A DNA stretch of 49,726 bases from Burkholderia sp. LMG 13014 (lineage in GTDB: Bacteria; Pseudomonadota; Gammaproteobacteria; Burkholderiales; Burkholderiaceae): contig NZ_CAJNKE010000009.1 of assembly GCF_905232215.1 (NCBI RefSeq), positions 1-49,726 of the forward strand. The letters run 5' to 3'. The notes under the pieces were generated by a model. That model worked only from the letters and a program-made list of their open reading frames with translations. It searched no databases and had not been told where the DNA came from. Below, in pieces: positions 16,980 to 25,530 of the stretch (position 1 is the first letter of the stretch; the number at the start of each line of letters is the position of its first letter). The translations under genes and the position numbers were made by a program.

Positions 16980-17816
16980 TTACGCCTGCACGAAAGCCAG
17001 CAGGTCGGCGTTGAGCACGTCCGCGTTGACCGTCAGCATCCCGTGCGAGTAGCCCGGGTAGGTCTTCAGCGTGCCGTTCTTCAGCAGCTTGATCGACTTA
17101 AGCGCGGCATCCGCGATCGGCACGATCTGGTCGTCTTCGCCATGGAGCACGAGCGTCGGGACGGAGATCGACTTCAGGTCGTCGGTCTGGTCCGTTTCCG
17201 AAAACGCCTTGATGCCTTCGTAATGCGCCTTGGCGCTGCCTTCCATCCCCTGTCGCCACCAGTTGCGGATCACGCCCTGATGCACGGTTGCACCTTCGCG
17301 GTTGAACCCGTAGAACGGGCCGCTCGGCACATCGAGGAAGAATTGCGCGCGATTGTCGGCAAGCGCCTTCCGGAAGCCGTCGAACACCTCGATCGGCAGG
17401 CCTTCGGGGTTCGACTCGGTTTTCAGCATCAGCGGCGGCACCGCGCTGACCAGCACCGCCTTCGCGACGCGGCCAGCCGGCTCGCCATGCTTCGCGACGT
17501 AGCGGGCCACTTCGCCGCCACCGGTCGAGTGACCGATGTGCACCGCATTGCGCAGGTCGAGCGCTTCGACGACCGCGAACGCATCTGCCGCGTAATGATC
17601 CATGTCATGGCCGTCCGACACCTGCGCCGACCGGCCGTGGCCGCGCCGGTCGTGCGCCACCACGCGATAGCCCTTCTGGACGAAGAAGAGCATCTGCGCG
17701 TCCCAGTCGTCGCCGGACAACGGCCAGCCATGGTGGAACATGATGGGCTGTGCGTCCTTCGGGCCCCAGTCCTTGTAGAAAATCTCGACGTGATCCTTCG
17801 TTGTAACGGTTGGCAT
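16980..17816 (-). CDS. Alpha/beta hydrolase (non-heme chloroperoxidase / arylesterase type)
   Basis: 278 aa from ATG 17816, with AGGAG ten bases upstream. The nucleophile elbow GHSTGG puts Ser97 as the nucleophile; HGEDDQIVP supplies the acid (Asp228 or 229) and YSHGM the histidine (His258). The oxyanion loop HHGWPLSGDDWD and DRRGHGRS are characteristic of cofactor-free haloperoxidases and related esterases, which hydrolyse small esters and show perhydrolase activity in vitro. The physiological substrate is unknown. It diverges from the GNAT gene. Confidence 0.88.
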   Translation of the reverse strand: MPTVTTKDHVEIFYKDWGPKDAQPIMFHHGWPLSGDDWDAQMLFFVQKGYRVVAHDRRGHGRSAQVSDGHDMDHYAADAFAVVEALDLRNAVHIGHSTGGGEVARYVAKHGEPAGRVAKAVLVSAVPPLMLKTESNPEGLPIEVFDGFRKALADNRAQFFLDVPSGPFYGFNREGATVHQGVIRNWWRQGMEGSAKAHYEGIKAFSETDQTDDLKSISVPTLVLHGEDDQIVPIADAALKSIKLLKNGTLKTYPGYSHGMLTVNADVLNADLLAFVQA

Positions 17817-17957
17817 CGCGATGGACTCCTGTAAGGTGGATGAACTCGGCGCTCTGGCCGGAAGCCATTATCGGACAGTATTATTAAACGTCGATGCCGC
17901 AATGCGGGCGATCGTCGCCCGTCCGCTCAACCTGGACGAACCCTCGAAGGACCAACG

Positions 17958-18515
17958 ATGGCGCTGCGCGCTGACCCGATTCACATCGAATCGGACCGAC
18001 TGTCGATCAAGCCGTTTTCTGCCGGCGACGCCGATGCGACGTATCCATGCATCACGCCGACCCTGACGCGTTTCATGGCCTGGGAGCCGCCGCCCGACCG
18101 GGCCAGCTTCGAACGCATCTGGCGCGCGTGGCTGCCTTCGATCGCGGACGGCAGCGACTTCGTCTTCACCGTCCGCCAACGCGACGGCGGAACGTTCCTG
18201 GGGCTGGTCGGCCTTCATCACGTCACGAATGCCAGTGCGGAGCTCGGCGTCTGGATTCGCGAGGATCGCCATCGCGAAGGCACGGGCCGTGAAGCGGTCG
18301 GTCTCGTCGTCGAATGGGCATGCGCGACGCTCGGCATTCGACACTTTACCTATCCGGTTGCCGAAGCAAACGAACCCAGCCGCCGCATTGCGGAATCGCT
18401 GGGCGGCACGGTCGCGCAGCGTGGCGAAACGCCCAAGTACCGGTCGGTCACTTACGTGATATCGCGAGACGCGGGCTCTGCCAACCGCGACGACGCGGCG
18501 CGCGTCGGCAGTTGA
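17958..18515 (+). CDS. GNAT-family N-acetyltransferase (RimJ/RimL-like)
   Basis: 185 aa from ATG 17958 with AAGGA seven bases upstream. It reads as an acetyltransferase_3 protein: ESDRLSIKPFSAGDADATY at the N-terminus, then FLGLVGLHHVT and AELGVWIREDRHREGTGREA containing the Q/R-x-x-G-x-A acetyl-CoA loop, and VAEANEPSRRIAESLGG for helix 4. Such enzymes acetylate ribosomal proteins, antibiotics or small amines. The acceptor is not predictable. A strong hairpin follows the stop. Confidence 0.88.
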   Translation: MALRADPIHIESDRLSIKPFSAGDADATYPCITPTLTRFMAWEPPPDRASFERIWRAWLPSIADGSDFVFTVRQRDGGTFLGLVGLHHVTNASAELGVWIREDRHREGTGREAVGLVVEWACATLGIRHFTYPVAEANEPSRRIAESLGGTVAQRGETPKYRSVTYVISRDAGSANRDDAARVGS

Positions 18516-18523
18516 AGATCCAC

Positions 18524-18560
18524 GCGGGAGCGCCGTGGCGGCCCGACACGGCGCTCCCGC
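18524..18560. terminator. Strong hairpin between GNAT and SDR genes
   Basis: GCGGGAGCGCCGTG and CACGGCGCTCCCGC form a perfect 14-bp stem around a 9-base loop in the gap between two convergent genes. It is the strongest terminator-like structure in the window. Confidence 0.6.
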
Positions 18561-18576
18561 GCCAGTCGCGCCCGCG

Positions 18577-19407
18577 TCAACCGTCCGTCGACACCGTCAC
18601 GGTCTCCCACGCCTGGATTTCCGCATCCAGCGCAGCCAGTTTTCCACGCACGAGCCGCAGCGCATCGCTGCCGAGCAGCAGATGCGCGGGCGGATGGTCC
18701 GACGCGATCGCCGCGAGCATCGCCCGTGCGGCCTTCGCGGGATCGCCCGGCTGCTTGCCGCTCTTCTCCTCGCGCGCCTGGCGGATCGGGTCGAAGATCG
18801 CGTCGTAATCCGCGATCGAGCGCGGCGTGCGCAACATCGAGCGGCCCGCCCAGTCGGTGCGGAACGACCCCGGCGCCACGGCCGTCACCGCGATGCCGAA
18901 CGGCTCCAGCTCCTTGCCGACAGATTCGGAAATGCCTTCCAGCGCGAACTTGCTGCCGCAGTAGTAGGCGATTCCCGGCATCGTGATGTGGCCGCCCATC
19001 GACGTGATGTTCAGGATGTGGCCGCGCCGCCGTTCGCGCATGTAAGGCACGACCGCCTTCATCATCGCGACCGCGCCGAATACGTTCACGTCGAACTGCC
19101 GGCGCATTTCCGCGAGCGGCGCTTCTTCCATGATCCCCTCGTGCCCGTAGCCGGCGTTGTTCACCAGCACGTCGACGGGCCCGACGTTCGCCTCGATTTC
19201 AGCCACGACGCCGTCGATGCGATCGAAGTCGGTCACGTCGAGCACTCGCGCGAACGCCTGCGCGGACAGCGCTTCGAAATCCCGCGCCGCCTGCGCGCTT
19301 CTCACGGTGCCGACCACCGTGTGACCGGCCGTGAGCGCCTCCTGCGCGAGCGCGCGGCCGAAGCCGCTGCTGACGCCAGTAATGAGCATGAGCTTGCCGG
19401 ATGCCAT
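18577..19407 (-). CDS. Short-chain dehydrogenase/reductase (classical SDR)
   Basis: 276 aa. The Rossmann motif TGVSSGFGRALAQEA is near the N-terminus (TGxxxGxG); DVTDF and NNAGYGHEG follow, and the catalytic Ser-Tyr-Lys appear as ITSMGGH and YYCGSKFALEG. An NADP-preferring enzyme acting on a hydroxyl/keto group of unknown substrate. The AraC gene 94 bp away diverges and is the likely regulator. The downstream edge is closed by the strong hairpin. Confidence 0.9.
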   Translation of the reverse strand: MASGKLMLITGVSSGFGRALAQEALTAGHTVVGTVRSAQAARDFEALSAQAFARVLDVTDFDRIDGVVAEIEANVGPVDVLVNNAGYGHEGIMEEAPLAEMRRQFDVNVFGAVAMMKAVVPYMRERRRGHILNITSMGGHITMPGIAYYCGSKFALEGISESVGKELEPFGIAVTAVAPGSFRTDWAGRSMLRTPRSIADYDAIFDPIRQAREEKSGKQPGDPAKAARAMLAAIASDHPPAHLLLGSDALRLVRGKLAALDAEIQAWETVTVSTDG

Positions 19408-19501
19408 TTGCGCTTCTCCCGAATGTTGATTGAAGCATGCATACTAGTCTGACGAACTACGTAGAATAAGCCCGATTCCGCTAATTTTCTTGCACAAAAC
19501 T

Positions 19502-20473
19502 ATGAGCACCGAGCCCACCGCCCCCCGATCTCCGTCGCTGCCGCCGCGCGACCGGAAGCGCCTGGTGACACTGCTGCGCGCGCTGGCGCCCGACGAAGGC
19601 TACAACCTGACGGCCCTGCCGAGCGTGCGCATCCTGCGTTCGAACCGCGCGCTGTCGCGCACGCCGGTGCTGTACGACCCCGGCATCGTGATCGTGTGCC
19701 AGGGCTGCAAACGCGGCTACTTCGGCGGCGAGCGCTACGTGTACGACGAACACCACTACCTGGCGGTGTCCGTGCCCGTGCCGTTCAGCATGGAAACCGA
19801 CGCCACGCCCGAGCGGCCGCTGCTCGCGCTGTACCTGCACCTCGATTTCACGATGGCCGCCGAACTCGCGGCACAGATCGACCGCGCGGGCCTCGCGGAG
19901 CCCGTGCAGGCGCCCCTGAGCATGATGTCGACGCCGATGGACGGCACGATGCACGCGTCGGTGCTGCGATTCGTCGAGGCGATGCACCGGCCGCTCGACG
20001 CCGCGGTGCTGGGCCCGGCGCTGCTGCGCGAGCTGTATTTCCGCGTGCTCACCGGCGCGCAGGGCAGCGCGATGCGCGGCGCGCTGGCGATGCGCGGACA
20101 GTTCGGCCGGATCGGCCGGTCACTGCGCGTGATCCACGCCGATTACGCGCAGCCGCTCGACGTGCCGCAACTGGCCGACGAAGCCGGCATGAGCGTGCCG
20201 AGCTTCCACAGCCACTTCAAGGCGATCACGCAGGTATCGCCGATGCAGTACCTGAAATCGACACGGCTGCATCAGGCCCGGTTGCTGATGGTGCGCGAGG
20301 ACCTGACGGCGGAGGCGGCCGGCTACGCGGTCGGCTATGCGAGCCCGTCGCAGTTCAGCCGCGAATTCAAGCGCCTGTTCGGCCTGACGCCGGCGAAGGA
20401 AACGCAGCGGATGCGCGAAAGCTTCGCCATTCCGGCCGCGTTCGAGGATGCGGTGTTCGTGTCGTCGCATTGA
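19502..20473 (+). CDS. AraC-family regulator with AraC_N cupin domain
   Basis: 323 aa from ATG 19502; a TTG at 19490 would add four residues. The N-terminal part (about 20-190) has the signature of the AraC-type N-terminus family: NLTALPSVRILRSN, PGIVIVCQGCKRGYFGGERY and HHYLAVSVPVPFSMET. The C-terminal HTH pair is VPQLADEAGMSVPSFHSHFK and AAGYAVGYASPSQFSREFKR. This subclass usually lies divergent to oxidoreductase genes; here the SDR gene fits that rule. Confidence 0.88.
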   Translation: MSTEPTAPRSPSLPPRDRKRLVTLLRALAPDEGYNLTALPSVRILRSNRALSRTPVLYDPGIVIVCQGCKRGYFGGERYVYDEHHYLAVSVPVPFSMETDATPERPLLALYLHLDFTMAAELAAQIDRAGLAEPVQAPLSMMSTPMDGTMHASVLRFVEAMHRPLDAAVLGPALLRELYFRVLTGAQGSAMRGALAMRGQFGRIGRSLRVIHADYAQPLDVPQLADEAGMSVPSFHSHFKAITQVSPMQYLKSTRLHQARLLMVREDLTAEAAGYAVGYASPSQFSREFKRLFGLTPAKETQRMRESFAIPAAFEDAVFVSSH

Positions 20474-20519
20474 TGCGGACACCGCGACGGGCCCGTGTGT
20501 CGATTTCGGTCAACCGCAC

Positions 20520-21911
20520 CTAGCCCCGCTGACGGTAGATGCGCGCGATGCTCGCGAAAAACGACAGCGCGGCGATCGCGCAGGCCAACGCGAACACATA
20601 GACCGGAAATTGCCGCTCGCCCCCTCCTCCGCCCGCGCCGCCGACGAGTGCAATCACCACGGCGACCAGTGCGGCGCCGATCGACTGGCCGGTCGTTCTC
20701 GCAGTCGACAGCACGCCGGACGCGGTGGCTGTCCGGTTCTTCGCCGCGTTCGCAAACATCTCCTTGTTGTTCGGCGGCAGGAAGAAGCCGTACCCCATGC
20801 CGCATAGCGCGACACGCCACAAGACATCCCCGACCGTTGGTTGCGCGGGCAACAGGGTCAGCGAACCGATCCCGAGACAGAACATCAGCACACCGACACT
20901 CGACAGCAGCGTCGCATTGACGCGATTCGCCAGTCGCCCGGCAAACGGCGCGCACAGCGCGACCGCAATCGGCCAGGGTGTAAAGACCAGCGCCGATTTC
21001 AACACGCTGTACGCATACGTATGCTGCAGCACGAACGGCAACGCCACCAATGCCATGCCCTGCGACACGAACATCGTCACCGACGTCAGCACTGCGAACG
21101 TGTACCGGCGCGACCTGAAAATATCCAGCGGCAACAGCGGATGCCGTGCCCGAGTCTGCCCGATGCAGAAGGCCAGCATCAACGCCACCGCCGCCGCGGC
21201 AAGCACCAGCACGGTTCGATTGCTCCACTGCCCGATCTGGTCGATGGCCAGCGCAAACAGGCCGAATGCCGCGGCGGAAGTCACCGCGCCCGGCACGTCG
21301 AAGCCGCGCTCCCGATACGCGTCTTTCCCCAGCGCGACGAACGAGAACGCGATGGCGGCGATCCCGAACGGCAGGTTGATGTAGAACAGCCAGGGCCACG
21401 ATGCCCAGGAGACGATCAGGCCGCCCAATGCCGGGCCGACGGCCGTCCCGACCGCAAATACCAGCGCATTGATGCCGAAGATCGTCCCCAGCGAACCGGG
21501 CGGAAAGATCACCCGGTAGAGACCGTAGCCGACGCTGATCAGGATGGCGTAGCTGATGCCCTGCAGGATCCGCATCGCCACCAGCGCACCGAAGGTGGGC
21601 GCCAGCCCGCAGCCGAGGGACGAGAGCGTAAACAACACCAGCCCGATCGTGTAAAAGCGTCGCTCGCCGATTCTCGAGCCGAGCGACGCGCACGTCAGCA
21701 TCGTCGCCGCGCTCGCCACCTGATACCCGTTCGCGACCCAGATGACCGCCGCCGCACTCACGTGCAGGTCGGTCGAGATCGTCGGCAGCGCGATATTGAC
21801 GATCGCGCTGTCCAGCGCGGACATGAATACGCCGACCAGAATCGCGACCGCTGCAAAATAGCGGCGAGGGATGTCGAACCCTTCGTCGCCGAACGTTTCT
21901 GCCATCTCCAT
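20520..21911 (-). CDS. MFS transporter, DHA2 family (EmrB/QacA-like)
   Basis: 463 aa with about 14 membrane helices. DHA2 signatures include FMSALDSAIVNIALPTIS (motif D1), WVANGYQVASAATML, LGSRIGERRFYTIGLVLFTL and the antiporter motif C region GTAVGPALGGLIVSWASWPW. It is predicted to pump drugs or metabolites out by proton antiport. The ATG at 21911 follows AAGGGTGA. The Nudix gene lies 36 bp upstream on the same strand, so the two may be cotranscribed. Confidence 0.9.
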   Translation of the reverse strand: MEMAETFGDEGFDIPRRYFAAVAILVGVFMSALDSAIVNIALPTISTDLHVSAAAVIWVANGYQVASAATMLTCASLGSRIGERRFYTIGLVLFTLSSLGCGLAPTFGALVAMRILQGISYAILISVGYGLYRVIFPPGSLGTIFGINALVFAVGTAVGPALGGLIVSWASWPWLFYINLPFGIAAIAFSFVALGKDAYRERGFDVPGAVTSAAAFGLFALAIDQIGQWSNRTVLVLAAAAVALMLAFCIGQTRARHPLLPLDIFRSRRYTFAVLTSVTMFVSQGMALVALPFVLQHTYAYSVLKSALVFTPWPIAVALCAPFAGRLANRVNATLLSSVGVLMFCLGIGSLTLLPAQPTVGDVLWRVALCGMGYGFFLPPNNKEMFANAAKNRTATASGVLSTARTTGQSIGAALVAVVIALVGGAGGGGGERQFPVYVFALACAIAALSFFASIARIYRQRG

Positions 21912-21947
21912 GCGTCACCCTTGCCGGACGGAGGCCCGATTCATGAA

Positions 21948-22637
21948 CTAGTCGCGACGTGCCTGCTCGCCGCGTGCGGCATCGCGCACCAGGCCCACGA
22001 GCGACTTCAGGATGAGCGCAGTCACGCCCCAGATGTCCTGCGTCTGCTCCGCCCAGTACCATGCGCCCGCGCGTTCGCCGTCCGTGTATTGCCGTAGCAG
22101 ATCCGAATTCAGCAGCACGGAGAACGGAAACTCGAAGATCTCCGCGACTTCCGCGGGCGCCGCCTCCCATTGCGCCGTTTCCAGCACGATGCCGATCACG
22201 GGAAAGATCGCATGATTGCGTTTTCTGGTTTTATGGATCGGCAAGCTGCCGACCACGCGAACCGCGCCCGGCGCCAGGCGGATCTCCTCGAACGCCTCGC
22301 GCAATGCGGTCGCACCGATATCGCGGTCGGATTCCGCCGGGCGTCCACCCGGAAAACTCACATGCGACGAGTATTCGCTGAGATCCGATGAGCGCTTGGT
22401 CAGCAGGATCGTCGGCTCGCGCCGCGCGACGATCGCGACCAGCACCGCCGAGAATTTCCACTGTCTGTCGTTGTCGGCGAGGGATTGCTTCGCGGTCGGC
22501 CAGTCCATGCCGGCAGAAATGCCGTAGCTTTCCACGCCACGAACGATCGCGTCCAGGGCGGCCTGCGGCGAGCCGGTTCCTGCATGCGCGCCGGCCAACC
22601 CGCCGCCGGTATTCACCACGCTTCTGTCTGGTTCCAT
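21948..22637 (-). CDS. Nudix hydrolase, CoA-pyrophosphatase (NudL) type
   Basis: 229 aa from ATG 22637, selected for the strong AGGAGGA eight bases upstream; the longer frame to 22763 has no homology. The NudL-specific motif LLTKRSSDLSEYSSHVSFPG precedes a Nudix box of the NudL spacing, GGRPAE...ALREAFEEIRL. NudL-type enzymes cleave CoA and acyl-CoA to phosphopantetheine and 3',5'-ADP, needing Mg or Mn. The protein has an extra 50-residue N-terminal part compared with E. coli NudL. Likely cotranscribed with the DHA2 pump. Confidence 0.85.
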   Translation of the reverse strand: MEPDRSVVNTGGGLAGAHAGTGSPQAALDAIVRGVESYGISAGMDWPTAKQSLADNDRQWKFSAVLVAIVARREPTILLTKRSSDLSEYSSHVSFPGGRPAESDRDIGATALREAFEEIRLAPGAVRVVGSLPIHKTRKRNHAIFPVIGIVLETAQWEAAPAEVAEIFEFPFSVLLNSDLLRQYTDGERAGAWYWAEQTQDIWGVTALILKSLVGLVRDAARGEQARRD

Positions 22638-22921
22638 GTCTTCCTCCTGCGTGCGGCAACCGGCACGCGTCAAGCGACACTGAACCCGACACGTGTTGCA
22701 TGGGCACGGCGTCGTTGTGGTCAATCCGATGAGCCCGTGTTCGCATGCGATCGCAAATGCCACGCACGGAAGCGCGACTGTCTGCTTCAGCGTAAAAATA
22801 TCCGCCAGCGTTGCGGATGGTTGAATGCCAAAGCCCGATCGCCGTCAATCGACGGAGCAACCCGATCATGCACGAAAAATGAAATTCGGATCGACCGCGC
22901 GCACGCACGTCGCGCCTGCGC

Positions 22922-24127
22922 TCAAGCGGCGGAGGTCGGCTCGCTCCGCGCATCGACGCTCGCCGATGCGGTACCGATCAACCCGGCTGCCGCGATTGCC
23001 GCAGCCGCCACGATCATCATCGCGCCCCACCCGACCCGCGCGTTGAGCAGCCCTGCCGCCACGGCACCGCCGGCACCGGCCGCGTAGTAGAGCGTCAGGT
23101 ACGCGGCGCTCAATGCTCCGGCCTGGGCCGGCTGAATCGCGACGACCCGCGTCTGGTTCGCGACCTGTGCGGCAAAGCAACCGGCATCGAACATGGCCAG
23201 CCCGACGCCCAGCCATCCGGGACGCCCGAGCGCAACGGCAAGCAGCAGGGTCGACACGGCCGCCACGCAGAGCCCTCCCCGGATGACCGCGCGATCGCCG
23301 AATCGATCGGCAAGTTTTCCGGCCACGCGCGTCACGCCAAGCCCCAGCACGCCCGCGAGACTGTACGCACCGATCGCCGCGGCACCCAGGCTATACGGTG
23401 GCTCGGCCAGGCGAAGCGCGAGCCCCACCCAGACCAGGTTGAACGCGAAGAACCAGAGCATGCCGGCGCAGGTGCGGCGTCTCAACTGAGCGCTGTCGCG
23501 CAGCAACCGCGCAATGGCACCGATCGCGTTCGCACGGCCGGGCAGCCCTTCCGGCCGGCCGCCGGGCAACAGCATGGCACCGCCGATGGCGGCCAGCGCA
23601 ACGCATCCGGCCAGCGCGAGCAATGCGCCGCGCCATCCGAACCATTGCGACAGCACGCCGCCCACGAAACGGCTCAGCAGGATCCCGGCGGAAATGCCCG
23701 CCGACACGGCCCCGATCGCCACGCCGCGCCGTTGCGGATCCGCATGTTTTCCGGAAACTGCACTGCACTGCGCCGCTACCGTAGTTGCCGCGCCCACCAG
23801 AAAGAAGCCGGCGTCGAGCGCGAACGGCCCGGGCGACCACGACGCGCACACCAGCAACAACGCGAGCGCGCCCATCTGCGCCGAGATGAGGGCGCGCGGG
23901 CTGAACCGGTCAACCAGCGGCACCAGCAATACAAGGCCGACCAGATAGCCGAGCATCGTCACGGACGCGAGGGCCGCCATGCGCGACGCGGCCACGCCGA
24001 ACTCGCTCGCGATCGCCGACAGCGACGGCTGCAACGCGTAGCCGTTGGCAATCGCCACGCCGGCCGCCAGTGCAAGCACCACCGTCGCGGTGCGGGACAG
24101 CGGCACGCGGTTGCCGGCGACGGTCAT
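22922..24127 (-). CDS. MFS transporter (12-helix)
   Basis: 401 aa. The ATG at 24127 overlaps the stop of the RidA gene by the sequence ATGA, so the two are translationally coupled; the longer open frame upstream runs over RidA and is not real. Twelve helices are visible, starting with TATVVLALAAGVAIANGYAL and including LVPLVDRFSPRALISAQMGA (motif A between TM2 and TM3) and GVTRVAGKLADRFGDRAVIR for the second half. Likely an exporter or uptake permease for the small molecule that RidA-linked metabolism handles; identity unknown. Confidence 0.88.
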   Translation of the reverse strand: MTVAGNRVPLSRTATVVLALAAGVAIANGYALQPSLSAIASEFGVAASRMAALASVTMLGYLVGLVLLVPLVDRFSPRALISAQMGALALLLVCASWSPGPFALDAGFFLVGAATTVAAQCSAVSGKHADPQRRGVAIGAVSAGISAGILLSRFVGGVLSQWFGWRGALLALAGCVALAAIGGAMLLPGGRPEGLPGRANAIGAIARLLRDSAQLRRRTCAGMLWFFAFNLVWVGLALRLAEPPYSLGAAAIGAYSLAGVLGLGVTRVAGKLADRFGDRAVIRGGLCVAAVSTLLLAVALGRPGWLGVGLAMFDAGCFAAQVANQTRVVAIQPAQAGALSAAYLTLYYAAGAGGAVAAGLLNARVGWGAMMIVAAAAIAAAGLIGTASASVDARSEPTSAA

Positions 24128-24489
24128 GCCGCGGTCCTGACCGCGATCGCCTCGACTTCGACCAGGATCTCCGGGTCGACGAACGGCAGCGCATGCACCA
24201 GCGAAAACGCCGGCCGGATATCGCCGTAGATCTCCCCATGCGCGCGCGCCGCGGCTTCCCAGTTGTCGAAGTCCGCCACCACCAGGCGGCTCTGGACAAC
24301 GTCCGACAACGAGAACCCGGCGTCCGCCAGCACACGGTCGATCGTCGCCAGCGCATCGCGTGTCTGCGCGTACACGTCCACGCCTTTGCCGGCCGTCCCC
24401 GAAATGTAGATGGTGTTGTCGACGACCACCGCGCGCGAGTAGCCGACCTTGGGCTCCCACGGGGAGCCGGTGCTGATCCGTTTACGCAT
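24124..24489 (-). CDS. RidA/YjgF/UK114-family protein
   Basis: 121 aa from ATG 24489; GGAGG lies ten bases upstream, between this ATG and the earlier one at 24525, which favours the shorter start. Family features: GSPWEPKVGYSRAVVVDNTI, IYISGTAGKG, YAQTRDALATIDRVLADAGF and the C-terminal VEVEAIAV. The classic RidA arginine is expected near the motif that here reads LPFVDPEILVEVEA, without the usual R before the V/E; it therefore probably belongs to an Rid subfamily and may not be an enamine deaminase. Coupled to the MFS gene and controlled from the operator region shared with the TrmB-like gene. Confidence 0.85.
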   Translation of the reverse strand: MRKRISTGSPWEPKVGYSRAVVVDNTIYISGTAGKGVDVYAQTRDALATIDRVLADAGFSLSDVVQSRLVVADFDNWEAAARAHGEIYGDIRPAFSLVHALPFVDPEILVEVEAIAVRTAA

Positions 24490-24526
24490 CTTGAAGATCC
24501 CTCCAGTCAGGTTTGGATGCATCACC

Positions 24527-24573
24527 TACTACTTGGGTAGTAAGTTCGAGCGATTGTATACTACTCCGGTAGT
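24527..24573. promoter_or_regulatory. Twin palindromic operators between ridA-MFS and the TrmB-like regulator
   Basis: TACTAC-TTGG-GTAGTA (24527-24542) and ACTAC-TCCG-GTAGT (24560-24573) are two copies of one palindrome, ACTAC-N4-GTAGT. Their centres are 32 bp apart, three helical turns, so a dimeric regulator could bind both on one face. TATACT (24557-24562) can serve as a plus-strand -10, and on the minus strand TTGATT and TACAAT are 16 bp apart, so both divergent promoters overlap the sites. Confidence 0.65.
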
Positions 24574-24622
24574 TAATCAAGAAGCCCCACGCAGGTCGTC
24601 GTGGGAGCAGGAGCCGATACGC

Positions 24623-25441
24623 ATGAGCGAGAACACGGAGCTGATCACGTCGTTGATCCGGCTTGGATTCACCCAGTACGAGGCGCAGGCCTATGCTGCC
24701 CTCGTCGGTCAGGCCGCGCTGACGGGTGCGGAAGTCGGCCGGCGCGCCGGCATGCCGCCATCGAAAATCTACGAAACCCTCGGCCGCCTGGAAACGCGCG
24801 GTGCGGTGCTCGTCAACCGGTCGGAACCCGTACGCTATGCGGCCGTGCCCCACCGGTCGTTGCTCGAGGACTTGCGCACACGCTTCAATGCGGATCTCGA
24901 ACTGGCCGCGGGCGCGCTCGACCGGCTGCCGGTTCAACAGGAGCCGGGGCTCGTCTGGTCGTTGAGCGGTCGGGAAGCAATCGCCAGCGCATTCGCGCGC
25001 GTCATCGTCAATGCGAAAACGCAGATCTTCGCGGGCGTCTGGGACGAAGAGATCGACGATCTCGGGCCGCTGCTCGAGGCTGCCGCGGCACGGGGCGTCG
25101 ACACGCACGTGGCGATTTACGGCAATCGCACGCTCAACGGGCCGCGCCACTACGACATGGCCAAATGCGGCGCCAGCGCAAGGCTCAGGCTGTCCGGTCG
25201 CCGGCTCGCCGTCGCCGTGGCGGACAACACCGAGGCAGTCGTGGCGGAATTCGGCGATCATTCACCCGATCACGCCACCTTGACCACCAATCCGGTCATT
25301 GCGCTGCTCGCGGTCGAGTACATCAAGGCGGACGTGAGCGGGCGCGTGTTGATCGACGCAATGAGTCCGGCGGAGTACAGGAAAATCCTGAAGCATCCCG
25401 ACATGCAGGCGATGCTTGCGCCGCTCGACAAGCCGAGCTGA
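24623..25441 (+). CDS. TrmB-like transcriptional regulator
   Basis: 272 aa from ATG 24623. The N-terminal winged HTH (residues about 5-75) reads LIRLGFTQYEAQAYAALVGQ then GAEVGRRAGMPPSKIYETLG, the hallmark of TrmB/sugar-specific regulators. The C-terminal half (from about 110) resembles the TrmB effector domain: SGREAIASAFARVIVNAKTQ and IFAGVWDEEIDDLGPLLEAA. TrmB proteins are best known in archaea; bacterial members act as repressors. The divergent RidA-MFS pair and the twin palindromes next to this gene strongly suggest autoregulation and control of that pair. Confidence 0.85.
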   Translation: MSENTELITSLIRLGFTQYEAQAYAALVGQAALTGAEVGRRAGMPPSKIYETLGRLETRGAVLVNRSEPVRYAAVPHRSLLEDLRTRFNADLELAAGALDRLPVQQEPGLVWSLSGREAIASAFARVIVNAKTQIFAGVWDEEIDDLGPLLEAAAARGVDTHVAIYGNRTLNGPRHYDMAKCGASARLRLSGRRLAVAVADNTEAVVAEFGDHSPDHATLTTNPVIALLAVEYIKADVSGRVLIDAMSPAEYRKILKHPDMQAMLAPLDKPS

Positions 25442-25530
25442 CCCATGCGACTCCGCGCGGCTGCCAGCGCATCGAGCAGCGTGCCCCCACAACCCAGGTA
25501 CGGTAATCAACCCACTCACACGAGCGTCAA

